Below, one piece after another: positions 1-9,363 of a DNA stretch of 64,000 nucleotides; the stretch's first letter is position 1, and every line of letters starts with the position of its first letter. The position numbers and the translations under genes were made by a program. A model generated the notes under the pieces. The model ran no database searches. It worked only from the letters and a program-made list of their open reading frames with translations, and was not told where the DNA came from. Source of the stretch: Microcoleus sp. FACHB-61 (lineage in GTDB: Bacteria; Cyanobacteriota; Cyanobacteriia; Cyanobacteriales; Microcoleaceae); contig JACJNY010000048.1 of the NCBI GenBank assembly GCA_014695295.1, forward strand, positions 1 through 64,000, read 5' to 3'.

Positions 1-234
1 CATTGGACGATTGAAAACCAAGTTCATTGGACTTTAGATGTCACGTTCCATGAGGATCAATGTCGGATTCGTTCAGGTCATAGTCCTCGTAATTTTGCCA
101 TCCTGAGACGGATGGCACTTAACGCTCTTAATCAGGAGAAAACATTGCAGCGTAGTCTTCGTCAAAAAATCAAACAGGCTTCTATGAATAATGATTATAT
201 GATGACTGTTCTCAACTCGTTTTGTCAAGCTTGA
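1..234 (+). CDS. ISAs1-family transposase, C-terminal part (cut by window edge)
   Basis: The frame is open from the first base to a TGA at 232-234 and gives 77 residues. It begins HWTIENQVHWTLDVTFHEDQ, the conserved end of ISAs1-family (DDE) transposases: H-W-x-I-E-N, then W-x-L-D-V-x-F-x-E-D, followed by a R-x-G-H-x-P-x-N-F-A-x-L-R-R motif. The Glu of IEN is probably the catalytic Glu of the DDE triad by family knowledge. The upstream part lies outside the window, so completeness cannot be judged. It lies just before a broken Uma2 gene, which fits a region worked over by mobile DNA. Confidence 0.8.
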   Translation, partial: HWTIENQVHWTLDVTFHEDQCRIRSGHSPRNFAILRRMALNALNQEKTLQRSLRQKIKQASMNNDYMMTVLNSFCQA

Positions 235-256
235 TTGAGATGCTCTTACCCTGGGT

Positions 257-820
257 ATGTATCCAGATGAAAAAAAACGTTTCGATCTACGCAAGCGAGT
301 AATAGTTGAGAGGAACCAAAATGGCGCTCATGAGGAAGTTACGGGTTTTCTTCTCCGTCAAATAAACGTAGAAATTGACCGTTTAAATCTTCCTTATGTA
401 AGATCGTCAACTTATTTGGTCAGGCCTCCAGAAACGACCACGGGCTACTAGCCTGATTTCATAGCCTTAGACAAACCAGCCTTAATTTCAGAGCCACTAT
501 GAAAAAAATCATCAGTTATTTCTCAAGGTAGCTCTGTTAAGCTTGTTGTCGAAGTAGTTAGCACTAACTGGCAAAATGATTACCTGGTAAAAGTGGCTGA
601 GTATGAAAGATTGGATATCCCGAAATACTGGGTTGTTGACTATTCTGCCTTGGGTGGCCGGCGGTTCACAGGCAATCCCAAACAACTTACTGTCTCCATT
701 TACCAGTTGGTTGAGAGAGAGTACCAGGTTAGCCAGTTCCGAGAGGGCGATACGATTATTTCGTCTGCCTTCCCCGAACTTAATCAGACTGTTGAGCAGG
801 TTTTTAGCTCTATAACCTAA
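257..820 (+). pseudogene. Uma2-family (DUF820) endonuclease, broken by stops and a frameshift
   Basis: Residues typical of an Uma2 protein are spread over two frames. The first frame (from 257) runs through GAHEEVTGFLLRQINVEID and VRPPETTTGY, hits a TAG at 449-451, continues recognisably (PDFIALDKPALISEPL) to a TGA near 499, and then shifts frame. The second frame resumes with KKSSVISQGSSVKLVVEVVS and YLVKVAEYERLDIPKYWVVD and ends at 820. The E-V-V-S and Y-x-x-L-x-I-P-x-Y-W-V-V-D motifs are the usual PD-(D/E)XK-like core of this family. Two nonsense codons plus one frameshift make it a pseudogene. An intact relative lies 17 bp downstream. Confidence 0.8.
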
Positions 821-837
821 ATAAATCGGAGGTTGAA

Positions 838-1485
838 ATGGTAACGCTGCAATTAAGGCAAATCAGTGTACCCCCAGGACATAGAGTGCTGTTTAATGAT
901 GTCAACTGGCAGGAATTTGAAGCAATTTTAGAAGAGTTGGGAGAACACCGTGGCTCTAGAATAGCTTACAGTCAAGGAACTTTGGAGATTAGGAGGCCCC
1001 AACCAGAACATGAGAAAGCTAAAATCATTATTGGCTATTTAGTGAAAATTTTGTTTGAGGAACTAGAAATCAAATTTGAACCATTTGGTTCGACCACTTT
1101 CAAGCGAAAAAGTATGTTACAAGGAATTGAACCTGATGAATGTTTTTACATTCAGAATCACGCTCTAATGATTGGCAAAAAGCGGATAGACTTAACTGTC
1201 GATCCGCCGCCTGACTTAGCAATTGAAGTCGATCTAACTTCCAAAACTCAACTCGATGCTTACGAAGCTTTGGGAGTACCTGAAATATGGCGCTATGAAA
1301 ATAAGAAGCTTCAGATTAATGTGCTTCAAAATGGGAAATATGTTGAAGCAGAAATTAGTCCGACCTTTCCCAATATGCCAATTATTGAAGCTATTTCTCA
1401 ATATTGCGAACAAAGCCAAACAGCGGGTACGAGTCAAACTCTCAGATTGTTTCGCAAGTGGGTTAAAGACCAAATACAAAATTAA
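838..1485 (+). CDS. Uma2-family (DUF820) endonuclease
   Basis: This 215-residue protein is a member of the Uma2/DUF820 family, which has a restriction-endonuclease-like fold and is greatly expanded in cyanobacteria; the cellular role is not established. Visible motifs are DPPPDLAIEVDLTSKT (predicted D...E-x-D core strand) followed by YEALGVPEIWRYENKKLQI, typical of the family. The ATG at 838 has a good ribosome-binding site (CGGAGG about 6 bases upstream). Length is normal for the family. It follows a broken paralogue (257-820) at 17 bp, so the pair may descend from a tandem array. The C-terminal 30 residues (QSQTAGTSQTLRLFRKWVK) are a common family tail. Confidence 0.85.
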   Translation: MVTLQLRQISVPPGHRVLFNDVNWQEFEAILEELGEHRGSRIAYSQGTLEIRRPQPEHEKAKIIIGYLVKILFEELEIKFEPFGSTTFKRKSMLQGIEPDECFYIQNHALMIGKKRIDLTVDPPPDLAIEVDLTSKTQLDAYEALGVPEIWRYENKKLQINVLQNGKYVEAEISPTFPNMPIIEAISQYCEQSQTAGTSQTLRLFRKWVKDQIQN

Positions 1486-1588
1486 TATGAAATCCCTAGT
1501 CCACGCACTTGCTGTCAGAAATCCGGCTTATTTACGATCGCACAAAAGCCAAGTTTCTGACAGCAAGCCTCCTAATTCCGTTCTATTT

Positions 1589-2038
1589 TTAATTTCGCTT
1601 TTGGGAAATAGAGAGAGAGTAAGGGTGTTGACCTTGAGATCGATCGCCCACAAAAATAACATAAGTCCCCTTATCCCCATAACCGGAAAATTCTACATTC
1701 CCCGCAGCAGCATTCGCCGGCAGCACGCAGAAACGCCCCCTCGGCCCCTGAATCATCAAACTCGGAGCTCCAGTGGTTTGTATTGCAATCCGCCAGTAAG
1801 GCAAATCCTGCGTTACTTCGATGACGTGGTTCGGTGCTTGGGATACAAAACCGCAGTCGCCGCTATTGTTCGCGCCGCCGGAAACTCCAGAAACTCCCAG
1901 CGGTTCGGGAAATCCCGGAGCAATTTGTAGCGGTTGGCTCCGAACAGCACCGGCATCCGCTAAAATCATTGCCAAGGCTAGGGTCACGATCGGGGTAAAC
2001 CACAATTTGCCGCGATCGCCCGGATAATGGATCTTCAT
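1589..2038 (-). CDS. small secreted protein of unknown function
   Basis: 149 residues on the minus strand, starting at an ATG (2038). The N-terminus KIHYPGDRGKLWFTPIVTLALAM has a basic start, then a hydrophobic stretch and an Ala-rich cleavage zone (ADAGAVRSQ), which reads as a Sec signal peptide. The mature part has two Cys (DCGFVSQ and RFCVLP) that could form a disulfide and a short beta-rich pattern (YWRIAIQTTGAPSLMIQGPR, then GTYVIFVGDR). This resembles small cyanobacterial periplasmic proteins, but I do not recognise a named family. It is transcribed divergently from the gene at 2136, leaving about 100 bp between them for both promoters. Confidence 0.6.
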   Translation of the reverse strand: MKIHYPGDRGKLWFTPIVTLALAMILADAGAVRSQPLQIAPGFPEPLGVSGVSGGANNSGDCGFVSQAPNHVIEVTQDLPYWRIAIQTTGAPSLMIQGPRGRFCVLPANAAAGNVEFSGYGDKGTYVIFVGDRSQGQHPYSLSISQKRN

Positions 2039-2135
2039 GTTTCCTCACACAATGACATTTAGTTCTAGTTCTTTGACGGTAGGGGATAATGGCGGTTCCG
2101 AACACATTAATCTAAACTAACTCCCGAATTTTTTT

Positions 2136-2459
2136 ATGAATCCTCAAAATAACTTCAATTGGCAGCAAGCGTTCGGAGAACTAAAAGCTAAACTAGAACG
2201 ATCGCCGCTCATCAAACAAAATTCAGACAGCTATCAAGCCGTCGGAACCTTCTACAATCAATTTCTGGATAAGTTTCAAAGACTCCCCAAACCGGGGCAG
2301 GTGGCAGTCTTTGCCGTCGGATCGATAATTGTCCTGACAGTCTTCAATAGCATCGTACAGCTAATTTCAGCGCTGATGACTCTTTCGGTTCTCGGAGTGC
2401 TAATCTACATAGCGTATAAATTGGCAATTTCTCCTGATTCCTCAAACACTAACGACTAA
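2136..2459 (+). CDS. hypothetical protein with one or two membrane segments
   Basis: 107 residues. The N-terminal half is polar and helical (NWQQAFGELKAKLERSPLIK), then a hydrophobic block (about residues 57-97: VAVFAVGSIIVLTVFNSIVQ, then LISALMTLSVLGVLIYIAYK) could cross the membrane once or twice. No known catalytic motif is visible. It ends 18 bp before the RDD/pentapeptide gene on the same strand, so the two are probably co-transcribed. Family not recognised. Confidence 0.65.
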   Translation: MNPQNNFNWQQAFGELKAKLERSPLIKQNSDSYQAVGTFYNQFLDKFQRLPKPGQVAVFAVGSIIVLTVFNSIVQLISALMTLSVLGVLIYIAYKLAISPDSSNTND

Positions 2460-2477
2460 AAATAGGAAATTTTAAAT

Positions 2478-4610
2478 ATGGCTAGCCCAACCGCACCCGG
2501 TGGTATTAATCAACCCGATCCGTCTTGGCAAACACAATCCAAGCAAATGCCACTGCTGGTTCGCAGGTGCGGCGCTTGGGCCGTGGAAATTTCGTTAATT
2601 GCGGCCAGCGCCCTCGTTCCCTTCAGTATCGGGGCATTGGTCAACAAGGAATCTCAAAGCGTGCCGCTCAATCCCTCCGTAGCAGCAGCATCCGAAACCG
2701 TGGCCCGTACTTTGGGCATACCGGTGCGCGATCGCAACCCTAGAGTCGCACCCCTAACTAATCTATTCTGGTCAGGGGCGCTGCTGGCACCGGCAGTTTT
2801 AGCGGGGTGGCAACTGTTTTTGCTCGCCAGAACCGGTCAAACCATCCCCAAACGCTGGTTTGGCGTCAAAGTTGTCACAGCGTCGGGCACTCCTCCGGGT
2901 TTTGGGCAAGTGCTAATTCGCGAAACTTTAGGGCGCTGGGGAGTGCCTCTGGGCGTTGCTTACGGCATTTGGCGCTTGACGGGTGCGTTTCCTGATTTGC
3001 TGATTTTAGGGGGGCTGAGCGGCTTGGCAGTGCTCGCAGACGGCGCTTTTGCATGGCGCTACAAACGGCAAGCGGGACACGATCGCCTCGCGAATACTTT
3101 GGTGGTCAATGCTCGATCGCATCAACTGTCGGACAATCCTGTCAAGAGTCCAGATTGGACTGAGGAAGACGCGCAGATTGCGGCTTTGGTTGTGACTCCG
3201 CAAACCGGCCTGAAAGCAAGTGCCAGTTTGTGGAATTGGATGCGCCAACACCCAGGCACAACTTTAGTGATAGTTATCATTGGCAGCGCGGGATTGATTT
3301 TAACTTTGTTTGTCGGCACTCTCATCTACACTCAAAGTCAAGCAAATATGCGGGATTCGCGGCAGCGGAACGACGAATTATTTGTGGCTTTAGTCAGCAA
3401 ATTGTCTCCCACATCGGCTAGCGGGGCAGCGGGCAGGCGATCGGCTATTTTGGCTTTGGGGGCGGTGGAAGACTCCCGCGCCGTACCTCTGCTAGCGGAT
3501 TTGCTAGCTCAAGAAGACAACCGCGCCATGCTGGACGCGATCCAGCAAGCTTTAGTCAGTAGCGGGCCGAAAGCTTTGCCTGAGTTGCAGCGGTTGAATC
3601 AAGCCCTCAGCAACGACCTCGATTCCCTGCGCTTTGGCGGCAAGGCCCCGGAACGCGAGTTAGCGGCCGCCCGCCAGCGAACAGTACAAAGGGCGATCGG
3701 CAAAATTCTCACAGTGTATAGCAGCCAGCTCAACGGTGTCGATCTCAGCCGCACGGATTTAGCTCAAAGTCCCGCAGGCCCGGCTCAGTTTACTTTAGTG
3801 TTAAACAAAGTTGACTTGTCGGGAATTAAGCTCAGAAGTGCCAATTTAACCAATGCCAGCTTGCAGGGAGCTCGCTTTTACGGCACCGGCGAAGACAGGC
3901 GTCCGGCTACATTTGACGACTGGGTTTCTGACTTGAGCGGCGCTAATTTGGAAGGAGTAAATTTGACCGGGGCGTCTTTGAACAGTGCTGTAATGAACCG
4001 GACTACTTTTGTGCGCGCTGTCATGAACAAAGCTAATTTGTCAAGCGGCAATTTGAACTCAGCTAATTTCAGCAGTGCTATTTTAATAGGAGCAAATTTG
4101 CAGCAAGCGCAGTTAAAAAATGCAAGTTTTACCGGTGCAGATATAGGAAGCGCGAATTTGTCGGGAGCCGATTTGTCAGGTGCGCGTTTGGCCAAAGTGA
4201 AGGCTCAAGGCGCTCAGTTGTCCTTGACAAATTTGTCAAAATCGGAATGGCAAGGTGCTGATTTGTCCGGTGCTGATTTGAGTGGCGCCAACTTACAAAA
4301 TGCCGATTTGAGTTCGACTAAACTCGCCAACGTGAATTTAAAAGATGCTCGCTTGCAAAATGCTAATTTGCGGAATGCGGAGGTGAGTTCGGTTGATTTT
4401 AGGGGCGCGAATTTAGCGGGAGTAAATTTTAAAGGGGCGGTGTTTCTGGGGAAGGCAGCTTCGGAGCAATTTATTCAAAGTCCGACCGGGAGTAAATCGG
4501 GTAGATTCCTAGGAGTTGATTTTGCGGAGGCTAAGAATTTAGATAAAAGTCAAATTGCTTACATTTGTTTGCAGGGGGGCCTTCATCCGAACTGCCCGCA
4601 GAAGAAGTAA
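2478..4610 (+). CDS. RDD-domain / pentapeptide-repeat membrane protein
   Basis: 710 residues with a mosaic layout. Residues about 25-210 are an RDD-type membrane domain: LLVRRCGAWAVEISLIAASA opens it, IPKRWFGVKVV lies after the central helix, and several hydrophobic helices follow. A further single helix (about 262-285) anchors the next part. Residues about 315-375 look like HEAT-like helical repeats (SAILALGAVEDSRAVPLLAD). Residues about 425-680 are pentapeptide repeats of the A(D/N)LSG type, giving a right-handed quadrilateral beta-helix, probably on one side of the membrane. RDD proteins are often linked to transport or ion handling, but the role here is unknown. It follows the small membrane protein at 2136 at 18 bp and is followed by a DUF2834 gene at 56 bp. 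Confidence 0.8.
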   Translation: MASPTAPGGINQPDPSWQTQSKQMPLLVRRCGAWAVEISLIAASALVPFSIGALVNKESQSVPLNPSVAAASETVARTLGIPVRDRNPRVAPLTNLFWSGALLAPAVLAGWQLFLLARTGQTIPKRWFGVKVVTASGTPPGFGQVLIRETLGRWGVPLGVAYGIWRLTGAFPDLLILGGLSGLAVLADGAFAWRYKRQAGHDRLANTLVVNARSHQLSDNPVKSPDWTEEDAQIAALVVTPQTGLKASASLWNWMRQHPGTTLVIVIIGSAGLILTLFVGTLIYTQSQANMRDSRQRNDELFVALVSKLSPTSASGAAGRRSAILALGAVEDSRAVPLLADLLAQEDNRAMLDAIQQALVSSGPKALPELQRLNQALSNDLDSLRFGGKAPERELAAARQRTVQRAIGKILTVYSSQLNGVDLSRTDLAQSPAGPAQFTLVLNKVDLSGIKLRSANLTNASLQGARFYGTGEDRRPATFDDWVSDLSGANLEGVNLTGASLNSAVMNRTTFVRAVMNKANLSSGNLNSANFSSAILIGANLQQAQLKNASFTGADIGSANLSGADLSGARLAKVKAQGAQLSLTNLSKSEWQGADLSGADLSGANLQNADLSSTKLANVNLKDARLQNANLRNAEVSSVDFRGANLAGVNFKGAVFLGKAASEQFIQSPTGSKSGRFLGVDFAEAKNLDKSQIAYICLQGGLHPNCPQKK

Positions 4611-4666
4611 GGATTGGTTGTTAACGAGTAGGCTAATACAGTTGATGACGAACAGGTAGGGTAATT

Positions 4667-4999
4667 ATGAGCGTTAAGCGAATCATTTATCTCATCCTAG
4701 CAATTCTGGGGCTTGTGCTGCCTTGGTACTATAACTTGCAGTTTTTTAGCAATGCTGGCTTGCTCGACTTTATAAACGAGAGTTCGGCTAATCTTGCTGC
4801 GAAATCGGTAAGTTTAGATTTGTTTATCGCAACTGTAGCAGGAAGCACTTGGATGTACGCTGAGTCAAAACGATTGGATATAAGTTTTGTAGGGCTGTAC
4901 ATACTTCTGGGTGTGCTTGTTTCGTTTTCATGTGCTTTCCCGCTTTTCTTGTTTGTGCGGGAAACCAAGCTGGAAAAATCAAGCGAAGTATCCAGTTGA
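4667..4999 (+). CDS. DUF2834 domain-containing membrane protein
   Basis: 110 residues with three predicted membrane helices: about residues 5-25 (IIYLILAILGLVLPWYYNLQ), 47-65 around the conserved DLFIATVAGSTWMYAESKRL, and 73-97 (VGLYILLGVLVSFSCAFPLF). The D-x-F-x-x-x-x-x-x-S-x-W motif and the terminal F-L-F-V-R-E-x-x-L are typical of DUF2834, a small family common in cyanobacteria and proteobacteria with no known function. The ATG at 4667 has a GGTAGGG-like ribosome-binding site about 8 bases upstream. Confidence 0.8.
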   Translation: MSVKRIIYLILAILGLVLPWYYNLQFFSNAGLLDFINESSANLAAKSVSLDLFIATVAGSTWMYAESKRLDISFVGLYILLGVLVSFSCAFPLFLFVRETKLEKSSEVSS

Positions 5000-5093
5000 A
5001 AAGTTGTTTAACAGATGAGTGCGGCGCAGCATAATAATTCGGTGTAGGCGATCGAGGTCTTATATAATTTTCTTCGGTAAAATCACCGTTATA

Positions 5094-5155
5094 GGTTTGT
5101 AGTGACGACGGAAATCCTCATAATTTTATCAGGATTAAAGTCGTCATTACAAACC
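5094..5155. repeat. 62-bp palindromic intergenic repeat
   Basis: The outer arms GGTTTGTAGTGACGAC and GTCGTCATTACAAACC are almost perfectly complementary, and the inner arms AATCCT and AGGATT pair as well, leaving a short AT-rich loop. It sits between the DUF2834 gene and the convergent FAD gene. Very similar 'GTTTGTAGTGAGGAC...' palindromes are scattered through related cyanobacterial genomes (from memory), so this is probably a MITE- or REP-like element, perhaps also acting as a bidirectional terminator. Confidence 0.7.
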
Positions 5156-5281
5156 AACGTGATTGTTGCCGTTGGCTAGCTAATATTAATAGCAATTTAC
5201 CTCATTTCTTGCTAAAAATTTTTGTGTTGAGTTTCGTTCCCCGGGCCAAACCTACTACTCCATTGTTTATTGAAATTGTTA

Positions 5282-6862
5282 TTACGCAATAGCATCCGAA
5301 CTGGCAAGAGTCTCGAATTGCGCCAATAGCATTGCATCACCACTATTTGGAGATCCAAAAATTTTAGGTAACTGACCTGTTTGGGCGAGAACTTGTCTCA
5401 CTTCTCGGTTAGATACATCGGCTAGATTTTTGTTATTTAGAATGGCATTAACCGCAGCGATACCCACACCTTGACCAACTGCCGCGTTGAATTCCACAAT
5501 TCTGCCGACAGAACAAGCAAACCCTTCAAATCCAGAACAGGGACTGACCACTGCCAGGTTAGGAACGTTTTTAATCAATGCGTGGCGGATGCCAACATTA
5601 AAGATAGGGTGTTTAAAACTCAGACTTTTAAACCATCCTAGACTATTTGCTTTCTCGCCAATACCCGGGATGCCTCCCCGTACATCAAAATGATAGCTAA
5701 ATGTTGCCAGGGCTTCATTAGCAGGTACGCCACCTAACAGCATTTGTGCGCCGGTTAAAGGTTCTACAACTCCCGTCACATTGCCGGCGTGTCTGATATA
5801 AAGTTCTGAGGCATAAGTAACAGAAGTAGCGCCCAAACTCCTCAGCCAAGTTGTAACAAATAACATCTCTCTTTGCATATTAGCCGTGGGTTTGCTCCCG
5901 CTTCTAGCTAAGGCTTCCGCTTCGCTGGCGGTGACGGCAAATAAAAGTGCATTCCACGAAAGTCTATCATTTGGAAGTATGGCTATATTTCCCTCATCTA
6001 AAATTGTGCCGCTTTCAGAAAAAGATAGTTTTATTCCTCTAAAGGAGTGGTAAGCTACAGACAGAGCCGGCGAGCGTACATCGATGTAATCGTTACCCGC
6101 CCACAGAGTTTTGAGATTGCCTTGAGTGTCTTTCATTTCCCGCCGGAGTTCTTCTGCTAGTTTGGCATCCTTGTCGGCAGCGTACAGCAAAAATTTTTGA
6201 CTCTCTGCATCGGCCAGGTTGGTAAAGCGTTTTAGATAAATATAATCGAATTCTTTCAGTGCTCTTGCACTGAGTCCTTGGGTTTCAAAAACGAGGGTGA
6301 CTGGAAGTTCTGAATTAGGCAGACCAAATGTTTCAAATCCCTTCAGCTTTCTCACACCGGCAGCTTGAGCTAATTCGGCATTGACAGTGGCATCAATAAA
6401 TTGCTTGCCGGCATAAACTACGCCTTGAGAGGTGGTTATACTGGCAATTTTTTGACCTTGTTTACTGACTGATTTAATTTCTACTTTGCTGAGGAGATCT
6501 GCCCCAGCTTGTACCAGCATTTCTTTCAGCGCTGCACTGGCTTTGCGGGGGTCAAGTGCAATTGCCTTAACACCGGATTTTTGCAGGAACTCTTTATAGA
6601 TTGTCGCCGGTGAACCAAAGGTACCTAACTTTAAAGATTGTTGAAGTTGTTCACTAATCTGACTTCTATCTAAATAAGCAAGGCCACCTCTTACCAAATG
6701 CCCGCCAATTCCTTCTTGCAAGCTTCCTTTAGACATCAGCAGAATTCGCGGATAACGCTTTGTGCGGCGAAGATATTCTCTGGAGGCAGAGACAACAGCT
6801 AGAACTCCTGGAACTTCATCACCAAAACAGATGACATCGTAAGAACGCACATCCATGACCAT
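5282..6862 (-). CDS. FAD-dependent oxidoreductase (FAD_oxidored family)
   Basis: 526 residues. The start (YDVICFGDEVPGVLAVVSAS) is a degenerate dinucleotide-binding motif of the FAD_oxidored family rather than the classical G-x-G-x-x-G. Further on, GGHLVRGGLAYLDRSQ resembles the flavin-contact loop, KQFIDATVNAELAQAAGV is the family's D-A-T motif, and near the C-terminus SPCSGFEGFACSVGRIVEFN matches the second FAD-binding segment. No signal peptide is seen. The ATG at 6862 has AGGAGAGG upstream; a second ATG two codons in is the alternative. Substrate unknown. It stands alone between convergent and divergent neighbours. Confidence 0.75.
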   Translation of the reverse strand: MVMDVRSYDVICFGDEVPGVLAVVSASREYLRRTKRYPRILLMSKGSLQEGIGGHLVRGGLAYLDRSQISEQLQQSLKLGTFGSPATIYKEFLQKSGVKAIALDPRKASAALKEMLVQAGADLLSKVEIKSVSKQGQKIASITTSQGVVYAGKQFIDATVNAELAQAAGVRKLKGFETFGLPNSELPVTLVFETQGLSARALKEFDYIYLKRFTNLADAESQKFLLYAADKDAKLAEELRREMKDTQGNLKTLWAGNDYIDVRSPALSVAYHSFRGIKLSFSESGTILDEGNIAILPNDRLSWNALLFAVTASEAEALARSGSKPTANMQREMLFVTTWLRSLGATSVTYASELYIRHAGNVTGVVEPLTGAQMLLGGVPANEALATFSYHFDVRGGIPGIGEKANSLGWFKSLSFKHPIFNVGIRHALIKNVPNLAVVSPCSGFEGFACSVGRIVEFNAAVGQGVGIAAVNAILNNKNLADVSNREVRQVLAQTGQLPKIFGSPNSGDAMLLAQFETLASSDAIA

Positions 6863-6998
6863 TATTTAATAACCTCTCCTGAGTTTCATCTTTTCGAGCT
6901 GGAGCTCAATGTTTGCCGTCAAACTCTCTGTTTGTTTCAAGTCTAGCCCCATCTTTCCTGATTTTTGCGATAAATATTCACACATTTCTGGATGCAGC

Positions 6999-7063
6999 AA
7001 CCGGGTTTTTTCCATAAAATCCTGCGTTGAGGACGATCGATCTCGGTTGAAAAACCCGGTTTC
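6999..7063. repeat. inverted repeat of the AACCGGGTTTTT family
   Basis: AACCGGGTTTTTTC is mirrored 37 bases later by GAAAAACCCGGTTT, so the RNA would form a 13-14 bp stem. Related pieces appear at 12365, 29494-29557, 37135 and 46025, so it is a dispersed family in this genome. Function unknown. Confidence 0.65.
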
Positions 7064-7104
7064 TGAGCGTCAAGAGTGCGTCAGTGTTGTGCTCTTGATT
7101 GCCA

Positions 7105-7866
7105 TCAGCCCAGATTATCAGGATCTATCCCCAACTCCCGCAATCGCTGAGCTAGTCGATCGGAACGTTCAGCCAATCGATCGGCGCGCTGCGATTCCTG
7201 TTGGGCGCGCTGCGATTCCTGTTGGGCGCGCTGCGATTCCTGTTGGGCGAGTTGCGCTGATTCTTTCACCTTTTCTTCAGGAGTCAGATAACGTTTTCCA
7301 TCGGCATCATACCAATACAACCACTCTCTTGTCACCCCAGAATAATTTCCCCTTTCGCAACCAATCCCCAAACCAATCTCTGGCATCCAAACTGGATGTC
7401 CTGGCTGTAATTCATACTTCCCATTGACTAACTTATGTACTTCCAAACGGGGTTTACGGCGGCGGCGGGAAGAATAAATGACGTAATAAAGTACGCCTAA
7501 AGCTTGATATTCCTCCAACTTTGCGGTGTATTCTTTCCGATAAGTTGGAGAAACTACTTCCAGCACAAAACTCGGCAGAACATTTTCATCCCACAGCACG
7601 TAACTGGGACGCAATTCTTCATCATAAAACCTTTCTACACCTAAACTTAAGAAAGCATCTGGCACAATGGCAGGTTTGTCGGGGTGATAATAGATACCCA
7701 TATCTATGCCAAAAAACCAGTCCATGCGTTCTGCCCAAAGTATGAGCAATATTGCTTTTAGCAATCCTGGTATTAATTCTTGCAGTTCGTTATCCACAGG
7801 CGTTTCATCAGAGTCGGGTAGTTCATCGGCTGAGGGCCAGTGCCTCGGGAATTTGTAATCTAACAT
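7105..7866 (-). CDS. Uma2-family (DUF820) endonuclease with heptad-repeat tail
   Basis: 253 residues from the ATG at 7866, chosen because GAGGAAAG lies directly upstream; a TTG 15 bases earlier overlaps that ribosome-binding site. The core shows the Uma2 pattern: PDKPAIVPDAFLSLGVE, then LPSFVLEVVSPTYRKEYTAK (E-V-x-S, followed by Lys) and YQALGVLYYVIYSS. The C-terminal 45 residues are a charged helical tail with three exact AQQESQR heptads encoded by a 21-bp tandem repeat (about 7189-7250), predicted to form a coiled coil. Such tails are frequent in this family and vary in copy number. Role unknown. Confidence 0.85.
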   Translation of the reverse strand: MLDYKFPRHWPSADELPDSDETPVDNELQELIPGLLKAILLILWAERMDWFFGIDMGIYYHPDKPAIVPDAFLSLGVERFYDEELRPSYVLWDENVLPSFVLEVVSPTYRKEYTAKLEEYQALGVLYYVIYSSRRRRKPRLEVHKLVNGKYELQPGHPVWMPEIGLGIGCERGNYSGVTREWLYWYDADGKRYLTPEEKVKESAQLAQQESQRAQQESQRAQQESQRADRLAERSDRLAQRLRELGIDPDNLG

Positions 7867-8113
7867 GGCGGCTTTCCTCAAAACTCACTAAGATTATAGC
7901 GTTTACTTGTTTGGCAATAGTTGTTTATCTGGCTACAAACGACTTTATAAATACTAAGAGAATATTTATTTAACGAACCGCGAAGGCGCGAAGGACGCGA
8001 AGGAAGAGAAAGAATAGAAGGAAGAAGATAGGTGATATCGACTGAGTTAATCAGAATGAATTTTTGTAAAAGATTTGCTGAGACTTACGCGATCGACTAA
8101 ACTATGTCTAACC

Positions 8114-8232
<119 letters not shown>

Positions 8233-8268
8233 GTGTTAATTTACATAGTCTCATCTGCGAGGTTCAGC

Positions 8269-9027
8269 GTGAAGACCAGAAATCGAAAATTGGTCAGCTT
8301 GGGATTGATGGCTGGCTTGAGTTGTTATATTGTCCTGGGATCGGCAACGCCCGCCGCAGCTATGCACATTTCGGAAGGTTTTTTGCCGGTGCAATGGGCT
8401 GCATTTTGGTGGATGGTGGCGTTGCCTTTTTTTGTAGTAGGTTTGCGCTCAATTACTCGTATTACAAAAGAACACCCGGAACTTAAACTATTGCTTGCTT
8501 TGGCGGGTGCGTTTACTTTTGTGCTTTCTGCTTTAAAAATTCCCTCGGTAACGGGCAGTTGTTCTCACCCGACGGGTACAGGTTTGGGCGCAATTTTGTT
8601 CGGCCCTTCGGTGATGGCTGTACTGGGGGCTTTAGTCCTGCTTTTTCAAACGTTACTGTTAGCGCATGGTGGCTTGACAACGCTGGGAGCGAATATGTTT
8701 TCGATGGCGATTGTCGGCCCTTTCGCTGCCTATTTTATCTATCAATTGCTGTTGCGAACTGGTAGCCAGCGGGCGGCAATTTTTTGTGCGGCGGCTTTGG
8801 CAGATTTGCTGACTTATGTAACTACTTCGATTCAATTAGCGTTAGCTTTTCCGGCAGCCAGTGGCGGTTTTATGGCTTCGTTTCTCAAGTTTGCTGGCAT
8901 TTTTGCTATCACTCAAGTACCCCTGGCTATCAGTGAGGGATTGCTGACTCTATTGGTATGGAATTGGCTGCATTCTTACGGGAAGCCGGAGTTGGAAACG
9001 TTGAAATTATTGAGACAGGAGTCATAA
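8269..9027 (+). CDS. cbiM: cobalt ECF transporter S component CbiM
   Basis: Substrate-specific membrane subunit of the cobalt energy-coupling-factor importer. From the GTG at 8269 (GAGG six bases upstream) the protein has 252 residues. A longer reading from 8221 would start inside the riboswitch and is rejected. Residues 1-31 form a signal peptide ending ATPAAA, so the mature protein would begin MHISEGFLP. That fits the family, in which the N-terminal Met-His is a metal ligand. Six or so hydrophobic helices follow, with the conserved [20 protein letters not shown] loop. It is the first gene of the riboswitch-controlled cbiM-cbiN-cbiQ operon. Confidence 0.95.
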   Translation: MKTRNRKLVSLGLMAGLSCYIVLGSATPAAAMHISEGFLPVQWAAFWWMVALPFFVVGLRSITRITKEHPELKLLLALAGAFTFVLSALKIPSVTGSCSHPTGTGLGAILFGPSVMAVLGALVLLFQTLLLAHGGLTTLGANMFSMAIVGPFAAYFIYQLLLRTGSQRAAIFCAAALADLLTYVTTSIQLALAFPAASGGFMASFLKFAGIFAITQVPLAISEGLLTLLVWNWLHSYGKPELETLKLLRQES

Positions 9028-9030
9028 GCC

Positions 9031-9363
9031 GTGAATCAAAAACCTACAAAAAATCACCAATCTACTTCGCGGCAAAATTGGCTGTTGGCTGGCGCTGTGA
9101 TTGTTCTGGCAGCGTTTCCTCTCGCTTTTGTGCGGGGTGAATATGGTGGTTCCGATGACCAAGCTAAGAAAGCAATTACTGAAATTCAACCGGGTTATAA
9201 ACCTTGGTTCAATCACTTGTTTGAGCCGGCTAGCGGAGAAATTGCCAGTCTATTGTTTGCGTCTCAAGCGGCGATCGGGGCTGGCGTAGTTGGGTACGTC
9301 ATTGGGTTGTATAAAGGCCGATCGCAATCTCGGCAGCAGTCTGATAATAAATCGTCGGAATGA
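9031..9363 (+). CDS. cbiN: cobalt ECF transporter accessory protein CbiN
   Basis: 110 residues from a GTG three bases after the cbiM stop. Topology is typical of CbiN: helix 1 at about residues 17-34 (WLLAGAVIVLAAFPLAFVRG), a periplasmic loop with the family motif GGSDDQAKKAITEIQPGYKPW, and helix 2 at about 72-92 containing SLLFASQAAIGAGVVGYVIG. CbiN helps load Co2+ into CbiM. Its stop overlaps the ATG of cbiQ (ATGA, 9360-9363), so the two are translationally coupled. Confidence 0.95.
   Translation: MNQKPTKNHQSTSRQNWLLAGAVIVLAAFPLAFVRGEYGGSDDQAKKAITEIQPGYKPWFNHLFEPASGEIASLLFASQAAIGAGVVGYVIGLYKGRSQSRQQSDNKSSE

Noticed and set aside
1256..1930. 224-codon plus-strand frame
   Set aside because: It overlaps the Uma2 gene in another frame and then the minus-strand secreted-protein gene; no coherent domain.
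6909..7427. 172-codon plus-strand frame
   Set aside because: Its repeats (AIPVGRA) mirror the heptads of the Uma2 gene on the other strand; no family or ribosome-binding site.
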